A model generated the notes under the pieces. The model worked only from the letters and a program-made list of their open reading frames with translations. It did not search any database and had not been told where the DNA came from. Shown in pieces: positions 1-10,116 of a DNA stretch of 64,000 nt. The position numbers and the translations under genes are program-made. Every line of letters begins with the position of its first letter. The stretch's first letter is position 1. This DNA comes from Arion vulgaris (lineage: Eukaryota > Mollusca > Gastropoda > Stylommatophora > Arionidae): NCBI GenBank assembly GCA_020796225.1, contig CM036756.1:56326616-56390615 (forward strand), in the 5' to 3' direction.

Positions 1-572
1 CCCCATAAACCTCTACGCCCCATAACTCACCCATAAACCCTACGCCCATAAACCTCTACGCCATAAACCCTACGTCCAACCTCAGTCCATAAATCTCTAC
101 GTCCACCCTACGCCCCATAAATCTCTACGCCCATAAACCTCTACGCCCCATAAACCTCTACGCCCATAAACCTCTACGCACCATAACTCACGCCAAACCT
201 CTACCATAAACCTCTCGCACCATAAACCTCTCGTCCCAAACCCTACGCCCCATAAACCACTACGCCCCATAAACCCCTCGCCCCATAAACCCGCCCCATA
301 AACCCCTACGCCCCATAAACCCCCATAACCTACGCCCCATAAACCCCTACGCCCCATAAACCCCTACGCCTGAACCTACGCCCCATGAACCCTACGCCCC
401 ATAACCCTACGCCCCTAACCCTACGCCCCATAAACCCTACGCCCCATAACCCTACGCCCCATAACCCTACGCCCTAACCCAGCCCAAAACCCTACGCCTC
501 CCTCGCCCCATAACTAGCCCCATAAACCTCTACGCCCCATGAACCTCTCGCATGACTTACGCCCATGAACCC
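1..572. repeat. Degenerate ~17 bp minisatellite at window edge
   Basis: The stretch repeats a unit close to aaacccctacgccccat, with many units missing one or two bases. The array is cut by the window start. An 86-codon minus-strand frame (357-97) is only the translation of this repeat. Confidence 0.9.
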
Positions 573-575
573 TTT

Positions 576-1148
576 AGATATATATATAAGAACTGGAAGA
601 AGCTGCAAGAGATATATAATGATAGTAAGACTTGACGCTGTGAGACAAAACAGAATTAGAAGAGAAGAGAGAAGAAGAAATAAGATATGAACTGTCTGAG
701 AGCATATTCCCCAACCGATGTTAAAAAGGCGAGATATTATAATGGCTTGACTGTGTGATTGAACAAATCAGATGAAGTGAAGCATTAATTATTGATATAT
801 CGATTTGCAATTTTCTAGTACAGAACGACTTTCGAGGAAAACATTGCTAATGTTTCTTTCCAAAAATGTTACACCAACAAGATATGGGCTTTCTTAAATA
901 CGTTTTCAACAAAATAGAAGTGTTTAATTTGTGTGACAGGAATAGTAAGAAATTTATGAAAGGATACATTGAAACAACAATAAAGCAAGGTATTTTCTTC
1001 TTTAATGATCTGACATCGCTTGAACTCTTACACTTATACTCAATATATGATGATTATGATGATGATCGTCCATTAGGGTGATGATGACCACACAAATTTT
1101 CATCCAATCGAATGTAGTTGCGCTATGTTTGTCTGTGTGTGCGTAGAG
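576..1148. other. AT-rich sequence, nothing recognised
   Basis: No repeat family, splice-flanked exon or conserved frame was recognised. A 71-codon frame at 866-1081 has no recognisable motif and is not supported as a gene. Confidence 0.5.
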
Positions 1149-1558
1149 GACTAGTGAGCCCGATACGGGCTTGAAATGTTTTTAACAGTGTGGGCAAGGT
1201 ATACTTGCACTTGTGGGAAGTTTTACTGCCTTTCTGTTTTGACGTTTTTGCTCCATCCGTGCTGTTCTACCTGCCTCGCATGCCGAGGAACCGTGTCGAA
1301 GAAGTGTGCGCCAGGCTGATTTGTCTTGAGCAGCATTCTCCCAGTTGTTGACATCTATGCCAAAAGATTTCATCGAGTTCTTGAGTGTATCTTTAATCGC
1401 TTTTTCTGCCCTCCCTGTGAGCGTTTACCGATATGCAGCTCACCATAAAAGAGTCGTTTGGGTATTCTGCAATCTGGCATTCGAGCCATATGTCCTGCCC
1501 ATCTTGTCTAGGACTGTATCAAGATTGTATAGATGCTGGGAGAGCAGCTCTTTTCAGG
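1149..1558 (-). mobile_element. LINE 3' end with zinc-finger-like tail (damaged)
   Basis: Read on the minus strand this resembles the C-terminal tail of non-LTR retrotransposon ORFs: a broken '[11 protein letters not shown]' region, then NNWENAAQDKSAWRTLL, then a basic RTARMEQKRQNRK stretch, then a CPHC finger half. The + strand LINE at 25755-26240 has the same order of motifs. Frameshifts and stops show it is dead. The reverse transcriptase core is absent (5' truncated). Confidence 0.7.
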
Positions 1559-1560
1559 AC

Positions 1561-1562
<2 letters not shown>

Positions 1563-1634
<72 letters not shown>
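1563..1634. repeat. (TA)n microsatellite
   Basis: An almost pure run of alternating T and A of about 70 bp. It abuts the Helitron-like end at 1636. Confidence 0.97.
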
Positions 1635-1635
<1 letters not shown>

Positions 1636-1636
<1 letters not shown>

Positions 1637-1670
1637 TAGCTAATTAACCTGGCTCCGCACGGGTGAAAGT
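1636..1670 (-). mobile_element. Possible Helitron-like 3' terminus
   Basis: On the minus strand an imperfect short GC hairpin (plus 1646-1663) is followed a few bases later by CTAG (plus 1636-1639) and then T. That is the usual layout of a Helitron 3' end inserted next to T. The motif resembles the better copy at 57547. The other end of the element was not found. Confidence 0.4.
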
Positions 1671-2344
1671 TGTTATTAATCCTTGATGAGGAATTGGGTA
1701 AGCCTTTCCAAAAGATGTCATCTAATAACATGAATTGTATTTTCTGATATATTTTAAGACGTGGTTTGAATCGGCTATGTGGTCGTTAAACGATTTTAAC
1801 AGTTCGAGTGGTTCTTGTAATGCTTCACGTCTAATCAAAGTAGCGTCTTCTCATTCTTCCTATTATTTTAAAATTTCTATAGTGTAGTTTGAAACAGAAA
1901 AGTGAAGCTGTAATGACATGAAAATTATACATTCTGCGCAAATGAACGCAAACGGAAAAACGCAACGCTACTAATGGTACGTTAAGGGACGTAATCCATG
2001 CCTATGTTGTAGAGGCCATCTGGCAATTTTTAGATTATATCCCTTTGACTGTTAAGCTTTATTAACCGCGTGTCTGGATGTAACAAAGATGTCGGATTTA
2101 AATGTCGGATCAGACATCAAGAATTCGATTTTATTTATAATTAAAGCTAATATTTATCCGATTTCGAAACTGTTTCTTTAGCTGATCTAAATTTAGCCCG
2201 AAAAAAATGGTACGAAATATAGTGAATATTGGATGTAAACTGAGGCCGTGTATATCCGGACACACATTGATTTTCAGCTTATATATATATAGATAAAGAA
2301 AGTAATCTATAAATATATGTATAGAAAGTGTTATTTTTGTCTAT
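1671..2344. other. AT-rich sequence, possible Helitron interior
   Basis: No coding frame or known repeat was recognised. If the terminus at 1636 is real, this side would be the body of the element. Confidence 0.3.
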
Positions 2345-2520
2345 CATACCTCCTCAGATCCTCTAATGTGTCAACACATTGCCTACAACCAAATCTTTCT
2401 TGATTAAGCCAGTTTAATTCATTCCAGGTCTTTACCACTTCTTCTTTTACTCTATCTACAGTTCGTCTCGATGTCTCTTTAGATCATCTCTACAGCTCTT
2501 GCCTCCCGTATTCCATTCCA
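2345..2520 (-). mobile_element. Possible LINE C-terminal fragment
   Basis: The minus strand holds an open stretch without ATG that includes VKEEVVKTWNELNWLNQERF and then GCRQCVDTLEDLRRYDRQK before a stop. It looks like a basic, Cys-containing retrotransposon C-terminus, but I cannot name the clade. No splice sites or neighbours suggest a host exon. Confidence 0.35.
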
Positions 2521-2630
2521 GAGCTACATGTGGATGTTTGGTTTCTACATTCTTAATGTATGTTTCCACTAAGAAGCATTTTGCAAGCTACTGTACATTT
2601 TAAATAGCGTTGCATTTAGTTTTAACTTTA

Positions 2631-3062
2631 GAGGTCTCTGTGACGTAGAGGTTATGTGCTCGTATTTCAGGCAAAGGGTTCCATGTTCGCTCCCTTGTGG
2701 AGCCATCTGAATATTTTTCCAGTGATCCCTAATCTCAGTGTAGGTGAGATCGAGTTTCTAGTCGAGAAGGACGATAAAACTTAGGACCCGTGTTCAATTT
2801 GATCACGTAAAATAAACCTTGGCAGTTCAAAATCGAGAAGAGCAGACTGGAAAGCCGCTGCCCGGGCAAAATTCATAGGAAAAAAATTACAAATAGAAAT
2901 TCTTACAAATATATTTTCACCATCTTCAAAATTACATCGGGGACCCTTGCCGGTGCTACGGAGTTCGTACACTGCAGATGAAATCTTCCCGTGTAAGAAA
3001 GAGATTGGAGCTCATATGGTTACTCACCGAAGTGCAATGATGATGATTAATCATTCAATCTT
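2631..3062 (+). mobile_element. SINE-D, near full length
   Basis: The head is tRNA-like, with an A-box-like tgacgtagaggttatg near 2641 and a B-box-like gttcgctccc near 2695. The body carries the family landmarks gtgagatcgagtttctag, gaagagcagactgg and gcccgggcaaaattc, then a tacggagttcgtacactgc block near 2957. It ends at a degenerate (TGAT)n-type tail. Other copies lie at 16553, 18527, 35575, 42805, 45085 and 61813. Confidence 0.85.
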
Positions 3063-3214
3063 TTAAACTCTACAGTAGATCGCCAAACTTCTCTTCTATT
3101 TTATATGAAATTCGATAATTTTGTCATTTTGATAGGCAATGTTGAACTGAAATATATATGTGTGATATTTAATGTTTTCGGGTTTTGTAGAAAAATGAGA
3201 ATGTTTTGACTTGT

Positions 3215-3359
3215 CTTTTCGTATTTTCCCGTTATGAAACCAGGCGTAGTCAGTACGCCTGGTATGGCGCGTCTGACTGATTTTTGCGTAAAGCCTAACT
3301 TCTTTTATCGTTGTTCCTCGCCATACAGACGTGTCTTCTCTGATTTCCGAGGTACTTGA
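3215..3359 (-). mobile_element. Family E element, damaged
   Basis: In minus orientation it starts with the family's gtacctcggaaatcagagaa end and carries the tttgcg / caatcagaagcgccataccagg type body. It matches copies at 22936, 23795, 34457, 42430 and 63066. Confidence 0.65.
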
Positions 3360-3361
3360 AG

Positions 3362-3590
3362 TTAAGATCCTCAAGTCGATGATCAGATTGAGAGAGATAG
3401 ATGTCGATATTGGTATAGCCCAAAAAGAACGACATACTAAATAGGCAAAGAGATTGATTAAACAACATCGAACTGGCGTGTTGGGCCGCTAGACGCTGCT
3501 TGATTTGCTGAGGCGAAGATCGGAGCACCTATGGACATGTCCGGAGTGATTTGATGATAGTCATCATATAATTGATAATTGATTCTCAAC
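3362..3590 (+). mobile_element. LINE tail after RNase H domain, inactivated
   Basis: The translation follows the end of the intact frame at 5194-5730: KERHTK, then a stop, then AKRLIKQH, TGVLGR, a second stop, TLLDLLRRRSEHLWTCPE. At least three in-frame stops make this a dead copy of the same element. Confidence 0.75.
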
Positions 3591-3696
3591 TATTGATCTG
3601 ATATTGACTTGTAATATTTGTGAATGTTACAGCAAGCGATATATAAATATGCACTGTTTTATATAAATAATAATTCCTCTCGTACCATTATACGTT

Positions 3697-3890
3697 ACAT
3701 AGGGCCTGCAATCAATTTCTCAATATCGCTCTATCCTGGACAACTCGCTCAATCTCCTTCGTGGAACTGAGACCGATGTTTCTTGCCTCTCTCAGTAAAG
3801 TTCGTTTCAAGGTATCCTTAGGTCGTCCTCTCTTTCTTGATTCTGCATCGCACTTCCAATGCCTGCTTCGATATTCTGTGATCATTTCTT
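3697..3890 (-). mobile_element. LINE C-terminal fragment
   Basis: It aligns by eye with the minus-strand LINE at 24417-24735: the shared plus-strand landmarks are agggcctgcaa, cgctctgtcctgg-like, tttcttgcctctctcag and ggtcgtcctctctttcttg. It encodes the G-R-P-rich C-terminus, with frame breaks. Confidence 0.65.
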
Positions 3891-4112
3891 CTCAAGTTTT
3901 ATATAAAAACAACTATATTATTTTTACACTTACAACAATGAATATTGTAAATTTTCCTCAAGCTTAGAAAGTTTTAATATCCATTTGTAGCTGAGTGATT
4001 GGAGAATTGCATGTACCGGACATTTAACACAATTCGTTAGCGAATAAATCATGTACACTGCCATTGAACTGCATCGATTCCAGTTAGATTCATTGCTTTT
4101 TCTTCTATCGTC

Positions 4113-4258
4113 TCCTCTTTCTTCTCTCTTCTCTCTTTCTCTCTCTCTCTTTCTTTCTCTTTCTCTCTTTCTCTCTCTCTCTCTTTCTCTCTCTTTCTCT
4201 TTCTCTCTTTCTTTCTCTCTCTCTCTCTTTCTCTCTCTTTCTTCTCTTTCTCTCACTT
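4113..4258. repeat. CT/CTTT pyrimidine microsatellite
   Basis: A mixed run of CTCT and CTTT. Opposite frames of 108 and 112 codons here are low-complexity translations. Confidence 0.95.
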
Positions 4259-4297
4259 TTATATTATATTATATTTATATATATATATATAAAAAGA

Positions 4298-4520
4298 CCC
4301 GACCAAAAGCATTGCAAGCAGGCACTGTTTTGGAACCGCAGGGAAAGAGGAGTATGGGAAGCCTAGACAGACCTGGAGAAGAGACCTGAGGCTGATATTA
4401 AAATTATAGGTAAAACATTGAAAGAATTGAAAGGGATGACAAGAGAGAGGAAGAGCTGGAAGAAGTTTGTTGAAGACCTGTGCTCCATTGGGAGTTGAAA
4501 GGTGAAGAAGAAGATTATAT
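4298..4520 (+). mobile_element. LINE 3' end with (GAA)n tail
   Basis: One frame reads a LINE C-terminus: NRRERGVWEAQTDLEKRPEA, then IGKTLKELKGMTRERKSWKK and FVEDLCSIGS before a stop, followed by gaagaagaaga. The pattern 'G-x-P-x-T-W ... RKxWxxFVxxLCS' is typical of truncated non-LTR elements. The region upstream is missing. Confidence 0.75.
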
Positions 4521-4754
4521 ATATATTCTCTATATCTGATATATGTTTGTCTTTGGTTAACGATTTTCTACTTTTGTTTCTTTCTAATTTGTACATTCAT
4601 ATATTTCCTTATCACAAGAAAAGTCTTTTTATTTTGATGTTGAAGAGTTGATCTCCCGTAATCGTGTCTCGTTAGAAGTTACCTGTTAAGCTAATCACCC
4701 AATTATAATAGTCTGTCTAATGTCTGTTCTTCAAGAACACATAAATCTATGAGA

Positions 4755-4945
4755 TATAAATAAGGCGATACAAGAGAGACAATGATGATATAATGGACAT
4801 GTTCTCATGAAGAGAGACAATAATGATATAATGGACATGTTCTCATGAAGAGAGAGAAAAGAAAATAGCCAACAAGATATGCGATGAAGTCAGTGGGAGG
4901 ATGCGATGAAGTAAGTGGGAGGATGCGATGAAGTCAGTGGGAGGA
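4755..4945. repeat. Short tandem duplications
   Basis: A ~48 bp unit containing gataatggacatgttctc-like sequence occurs twice (4778-4855). A ~24 bp unit around gatgaagtcagtgggagg occurs three times (4890-4945). Confidence 0.8.
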
Positions 4946-5039
4946 GAAAAACTGTCTTTTCTAACATGGTAGGATATCTCGCTTTTATATAGCAGTGTAG
5001 GACGGAAAGGGGTGCATAATTGATCAATGCGTAAGGTAG

Positions 5040-5196
5040 CGGGCTTGACAATGGAAGTAGCTTGACAATGGAAGTAGCTTGACAATGGAGGTAGCTTGAC
5101 AATGGAGGTAGCTTGACAATGGAGGTAGCTTGACAAATCTGCAGAGTAGCTTGACAATGGAGGTAGCTTGACAATGGAGGTAGCTTGACAATGGAG
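5040..5196. repeat. 17 bp minisatellite abutting a LINE
   Basis: The unit gacaatggaggtagctt is repeated about eight to nine times, with one interrupting unit near 5137. The last partial unit runs directly into the RNase H reading frame (gacaatggaggttcagtcgg), so the array seems to have been seeded at this LINE edge. Confidence 0.9.
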
Positions 5197-5730
5197 GTTC
5201 AGTCGGTTACGGAGGCGGTGAACTGGTTGACATCTCACAATTACTCTCGTGTTTTCATACTCAGTGACTCCATGAGCATGATTCGTAAAGTCGAATCAGG
5301 TATGGTGAGACGCAACTGGGTGGAGGTACTGGTACAGACAATGATCAGAGAAATCACCTTTATTTTTGTCCCTGGGCACGCAGGAGTTATGGGTAATGAA
5401 CGAGCTGATAGATTGGCTGGCTTAGCTACAATATCAAAGGGAGCTGCAATGGATCGAAGTGACATTCTTCACGCATTGAGAGAGTCTTTCCGAACAGAGG
5501 AGTTTCAGGGCTGTGAATCCCACTCGCTGACCAGATTGAAAGAGATGGGTGTCAATATTGGTGCAACCCGAAAAGAACGACATACTAAATATGCAAAGAG
5601 ATTGATTAATCAACATCAAACTGGCGTGTTGGGTCGCTGGACGCTGCTGGATTTGCTGAGGCTGAGATCGGAGCACCTATGGACATGTCCGGAGTGCTAT
5701 GATGATAGTCCTCATATAACTGATAACTGA
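5194..5730 (+). mobile_element. LINE RNase H domain and C-terminus, open frame
   Basis: An uninterrupted frame of about 178 codons encodes the C-terminal part of an RNase H-like domain. ILSDSMS carries a catalytic-type Asp. FVPGHAGVMGNERADRLA is the classic last RNase H motif, with its His, Asn/Glu and Asp. After it come a linker and a WTCPECYDD tail. RNase H degrades the RNA strand during retrotransposition. The first part of the domain, the reverse transcriptase and the endonuclease are missing, so this is a 5'-truncated relic. The first ATG (5185) lies in the neighbouring array and is not a real start. Dead relatives lie at 3362 and 58950. Confidence 0.85.
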
Positions 5731-5754
5731 AAGAAAGGACGTGAGGACATCTGC

Positions 5755-5852
5755 TAAGCATGTAATTGTTTCCAAACTGCCTGCCGCAGAGTTTGAACCC
5801 GGTACACTTTGGTTGTGATCGAGCTCACTACCGCTTAAGCTACAGACGCCCA
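5755..5852 (-). mobile_element. SINE-F fragment (tRNA-like head)
   Basis: On the minus strand it reads ggcgtctgtagcttaagcgg (A-box region) and then ccgggttcaaactctgc (B box). It matches the copies at 54894 and 59481. Confidence 0.75.
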
Positions 5853-5869
5853 AAGGTACTCGTATTACG

Positions 5870-6180
5870 GGCATTTTTTCTCTATCATTAGTGACGAGCG
5901 AACGCAATAATTATATTGAATTACTTATACCGTAATTCTTCTTTTGTTGCTTTCGAAAAATGTCTTTGAATATATGTTTAACTGCTTACTGTAACAGACG
6001 TGTGTCTACTTTTGAAGTTTTAGATTTACTGGTATTAACTTAGTTCTCGTTGTAAACAAGTCGTTATACGTGACTAAGTAACGATTAATAAGTAGCGAGT
6101 ATTTGTTGAAAAAGTAACGAATATGCATATCATTAGTTTCAGTAACAGAATTATGCAAGTGGCCATCAATGAGTCAGCTC
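5870..6180. other. AT-rich sequence, nothing recognised
   Basis: No conserved frame or repeat was seen. Confidence 0.5.
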
Positions 6181-6239
6181 TGACGGTGTCCCATATGACA
6201 AGTCAACTCTGACACCATACTGTAGTATAGTTCAACAGA

Positions 6240-6360
6240 TGGGGTACTGAGTTCGTATTTTGTGCAATGCTCTCGGAAGATGGTATGCCATCTCTGCGGA
6301 CAAGGGCGTAGCCATATGGGGAAATCCGGTACAATTAAATCAATCCTTTGCCTTTTGACC
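6240..6360 (+). mobile_element. SINE-A tail fragment
   Basis: It contains actgagttcgtattttgtgc, then the tgccatctctgcgg and gccatatgggg landmarks found in the 3' half of SINE-A. The tRNA-like head is missing. Confidence 0.6.
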
Positions 6361-6704
6361 CGTTAGATATGATACTATGATGTGAGGTTTTATGTTCCTA
6401 AACCTGTATCAGTATTACATCTGTACAAATGTATGTTGTAATTATTAAGTACCATGCTAGCATAACAGTTGTCATATTCTTCCACAACTCGTGTTCTAGC
6501 TATTTCTGATACTGTTTTCACGCGGTATCGTAATGTTAACTTGTCTTCAATATTTCCATATGTCTACCTCTATCTCTCTTACCCTGTATCCTGCACGTTG
6601 TCACAATGTATTCAATAACCTAATCTCATGGCAACTCTCCTTCGATCCCTATCTCATTTTTAGACTACAGTGCAGTCATTTATTTTCATGGCCACCATGG
6701 GGAT

Positions 6705-6960
6705 GTAGAGGGTTTAAAAGCCGAAGGATTGACTTCATGGCACCGGGTTTTACCCCATATGGCTCAGTCCCTCTCCGTAGAACTGGCACGCCACCTACCG
6801 GGAGTATTGCACAAAGCACGGACTCCGTAGCTCCAGCAACAATCCTAAGGGTCTCTGGAAAAACTGCACTCGTGAACAGAATGGCGCGGTCAGGACTCGA
6901 ACCCACGAAATTCGACTCACAAAGTAAAGGGCTTAACCACTTAGCCACAGAGTCCCCCAA
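6705..6960 (-). mobile_element. SINE-A, near full length
   Basis: On the minus strand it begins ctgtggctaagtggttaagc (A box), then gtgggttcgagtcctgacc (B box), then a ~170 bp body ending near atgaagtcaatcc. Sister copies lie at 30868, 34055 and 14411. Confidence 0.85.
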
Positions 6961-7035
6961 TTGGGATCCCCCAATGGGGATGTAGAGTAGGGTCTTGGTC
7001 AGGGTCAGCTCACTGATCATGGCACTACCTTGTCA

Positions 7036-8093
7036 CCTTATTTCATTGTGTTTGTGATCCTGTCAGACAACAGTCGTTAAGATAAGTCAATTATTTCATT
7101 GTGCTTGTGATCCTGTCAGACAACAGTCATTAAGATAAGTCAATTATTTCATTGTGCTTGTGATCCTGTCAAACAACAGTCGTTAAGATAAGTCAATTAT
7201 TTCATTGTGTTTGTGATCCTGTCAGACAAGTCATTAAGATAAGTCAATTATTTCATTGTGCTTGTGATCCTGTCAAACAACAGTCATTAAGATAAGTCAA
7301 TTATTTCATTGTGTTTGTGATCCTGTCAGACAACAGTCATTAAGATAAGTCAATTATTTCATTGTGTTTGTGATCCTGTCAGACAACAATCATTAAGATA
7401 AGTCAATTATTTCATTGTGTTTGTGATCCTGTCAGACAAGTCATTAAGATAAGTCAATTATTTCATTGTGTTTGTGATCCTGTCAAACAACAGTCATTAA
7501 GATAAGTCAATTATTTCATTGTGCTTGTGATCCTGTCAGACAACAGTCATTAAGATAAGTCAATTATTTCATTGTGTTTGTGATCCTGTCAGACAAGTCA
7601 TTAAGATAAGTCAATTATTTCATTGTGTTTGTGATCCTGTCAGACAAGTCATTAAGATAAGTCAATTATTTCATTGTGTTTGTGATCCTGTCAGACAACA
7701 GTCATTAAGATAAGTCAATTATTTCATTGTGTTTGTGATCCTGTCAGACAACAGTCATTAAGATAAGTCAATTATTTCATTGTGCTTGTGATCCTGTCAA
7801 ACAAGTCATTAAGATAAGTCAATTATTTCATTGTGTTTGTGATCCTGTCAGACAACAGTCATTAAGATAAGTCAATTATTTCATTGTGTTTGTGATCCTG
7901 TCAGACAACAGTCATTAAGATAAGTCAATTATTTCATTGTGTTTGTGATCCTGTCAGACAACAGTCATTAAGATAAGTCAATTATTTCATTGTGTTTGTG
8001 ATCCTGTCAGACAACAGTCATTAAGATAAGTCAATTATTTCATTGTGTTTGTGATCCTGTCAGACAACAGTCATTAAGATAAGTCAATTATTT
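7036..8093. repeat. 53/49 bp minisatellite, about 20 copies
   Basis: The unit starts tcaattatttcattgtg, continues through tgtgatcctgtcagac and ends cattaagataag. Two length forms alternate irregularly: 53 bp, and 49 bp lacking a 4 bp step in cagacaacagtc. Copies are highly similar. Confidence 0.97.
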
Positions 8094-8215
8094 TGATTAA
8101 TTTGAACAAGCAGCGGAGGGAAAAAGAAAGACCAAAACAAAGATGGCTACAAGATTTAATTGGTGACTTGAACATGACAGCAACAGACGGTGGACATTCG
8201 TAGCTAATAAAACTG
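8094..8215 (+). mobile_element. LINE C-terminal fragment at array edge
   Basis: The frame reads NKQRREKERPKQRWLQDLIG, then DLNMTATDGGHS. This is the same motif order as the LINE tails at 17725 and 31095. Its 5' edge coincides with the end of the 53/49 bp array. Confidence 0.7.
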
Positions 8216-8239
8216 TAATCCTAAGGTCTAAAGACTCTC

Positions 8240-8600
8240 TCTTTCTCTCTTATGCCTTTTACACCCCGATTGAATCATAGACCTTCAACCAACTCATTGC
8301 AAGTCTTCCTATCTTTAGCTATCTCTTGCAGTTCTTACTTATGTTATCAATCTTACCTCCAATCTCCTGTCTGTGTATTTATATGTCTCGCTATCCTGCA
8401 GATTTCAAGATCCCTTCTGTTACATTCCTCTCGGGTTCGTTTAATGTGTGTCATATCCAGCACCAACGCCTTCTCTTTAATTCTTGGTTCACTCTCGCTC
8501 AGACTCGCTCTCTTCACAAGCTTTTATCACACCATTCCAGTCACTCTACTGCGTAGACACCAACCGATTAACGCCTACAGTTTATGCGTCAACGGCTTAA
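8240..8600 (-). mobile_element. LINE 3' fragment, heavily decayed
   Basis: Near 8240-8360 the minus strand gives LQEIAKDRKTCNELVEGL followed by a stop and FNRGVKGI, a typical LINE C-terminus. The part towards 8600 is only weakly LINE-like. Confidence 0.45.
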
Positions 8601-8639
8601 GTCTATTTGGAAACTATCTTTAGTTACAGATTCTTGTTG

Positions 8640-9250
8640 TGTGTATAGCCAAGTGCATATTCATTCCCTCATTTAGAATTGACCTCAGAACTTGACAGTT
8701 CAAGTCATTAGCTCACATCCAAAAAAGCTGTTTGAATATCTCATCATTATAAAGATATTTGGCAACATCTTCATTAGAATTCTGTTGAAACTTCATGATT
8801 AGAAAGCTGTTTGGAAACCTCATCTTCCTAAATGTGTTTACAAGATTTATATTCCTCGGTCTATACTCATTCTAATTTGAAGATCATACATTTGCGCCCT
8901 AGGACAGTAAGTTTTCGTTTCGCTAAATCCCAACCTTCCGTCATCTATTGATTTCTCTTCCCCTGATCGAATGCAGAAAGTGCAAAAACAGAGTGAGTAA
9001 AGCATTCATATTTAGGGCTCCAGGGAGTCGATCACCCAACATTGGATCAATTCGTGTTCTCTTGATTAAGATTTCCATATTCACGACTTTCGCTTTAAAA
9101 TAAAACCAACTTGGTGCTCTCTATGTATTTCGAAAATATTGACACAGCAGCAGCTTTGGGGTGATCAAATAGGAATTAATTGGCATGTTGATAAATGGAA
9201 AGTAATTGACATTTCAATAATATGAATATATTCAAAAGGAATTTGAATAT
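8640..9250. other. AT-rich sequence, nothing recognised
   Basis: No repeat family or coding signal was recognised. Confidence 0.5.
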
Positions 9251-9254
9251 TGGT

Positions 9255-9345
9255 TACTGATTACTAAACTGACGTCATTGCACTTTGAGCAGACCCATAG
9301 GTGCTCAGTCTTCCCTAACAGATATCGAAGAGTATGCATACTGAT
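9255..9345 (+). repeat. Dispersed repeat also at 24897-24985
   Basis: Both places share actgacgtca, then a caga-ccaatagtgctcagtc-like block and cgaagagtatg. The family is unidentified. Confidence 0.6.
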
Positions 9346-9434
9346 GGTTTCCGTAGCTCGATTGTTGTAAATCAATATATACAAATCAAATGTGCACTCA
9401 GTCCTACTGTGTGGATCAGAGACATGGAATGAAA

Positions 9435-9604
9435 CAGTGGCGGCTCGTCATTAAGGACCAATGGGGCCGGGCCCCACCAAAAATAATGTATAACGTGTAT
9501 TTATTATTTTATAAATTAAAATATAACAACCAAAAAAACCATGATTTATCCGGAAAAAAATATCTGGCCCCACCAACAAAAAAGATCATCACGAGCCGTC
9601 ACTG
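9435..9604 (+). mobile_element. hAT-like MITE, 170 bp, 8 bp TSD
   Basis: The ends are cagtggcggctcgt and acgagccgtcactg, inverted repeats with one mismatch in 14. The flanks 9427-9434 and 9605-9612 are both gaatgaaa, a perfect 8 bp target duplication. The terminal CAGTG and 8 bp duplication fit the hAT superfamily. The 170 bp body has no coding capacity. A second copy in inverse orientation is at 61627. Confidence 0.9.
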
Positions 9605-9614
9605 GAATGAAAGT

Positions 9615-9990
9615 ACCAAGTCAGACAGTCGCATAAGAAGCTTAGAGGGAAGATTTTTCAAAATAATCCGAATTTGCGAGGACCAGAGAATACAAAATAC
9701 TGAGATCAGCCGATACACAGGCATCAACAGCATCAACGAGGAAATCAAACATAGGAGATGGACGGGGTTGTGACATACATTAAGAATGCAGAGACCACAT
9801 GTGGCTTTGAAATGAAATCTGGAAGGCAAGAGAAGTAGGGGAATACCTTAAGAGACATGAACTGTAGACAGATAAAGAGAAGAGGCGGGAAAGATATGGA
9901 ATGAACTAAGCTTGCTTTCTCAAGACAGATCTGGTTAGAGGAAATTTGTTGATGATCTGTTCTTCAATTGGAGTCACAGAAGAAGAAGAA
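9615..9990 (+). mobile_element. LINE 3' end with (GAA)n tail, decayed
   Basis: The frame reads RRSLEGRFFKIIRICEDQRI-like sequence, then EISRYTGINSINEEIKHRRW, a pattern of LINE C-termini ('I..R...W.GH'). Frame breaks follow. It ends in agaagaagaagaat at 9977. Confidence 0.6.
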
Positions 9991-10116
9991 TACAGAAAGT
10001 TTAGTGTTCTATAACTGAAATATAACTTATGATCACGAAAATAACATTGAATCTGTGCTCTTTCACCAACAGATGCTTCTGATATATGATCTGTTTCTGA
10101 GTATCAAAAACGATAA

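Noticed and set aside
866..1081. 71-codon frame
   Set aside because: AT-rich, no homology or splice context that I recognise.
4051..4389. Opposed frames of 108 and 112 codons rich in S/L/F or R/E
   Set aside because: Translation of a CT/CTTT microsatellite.
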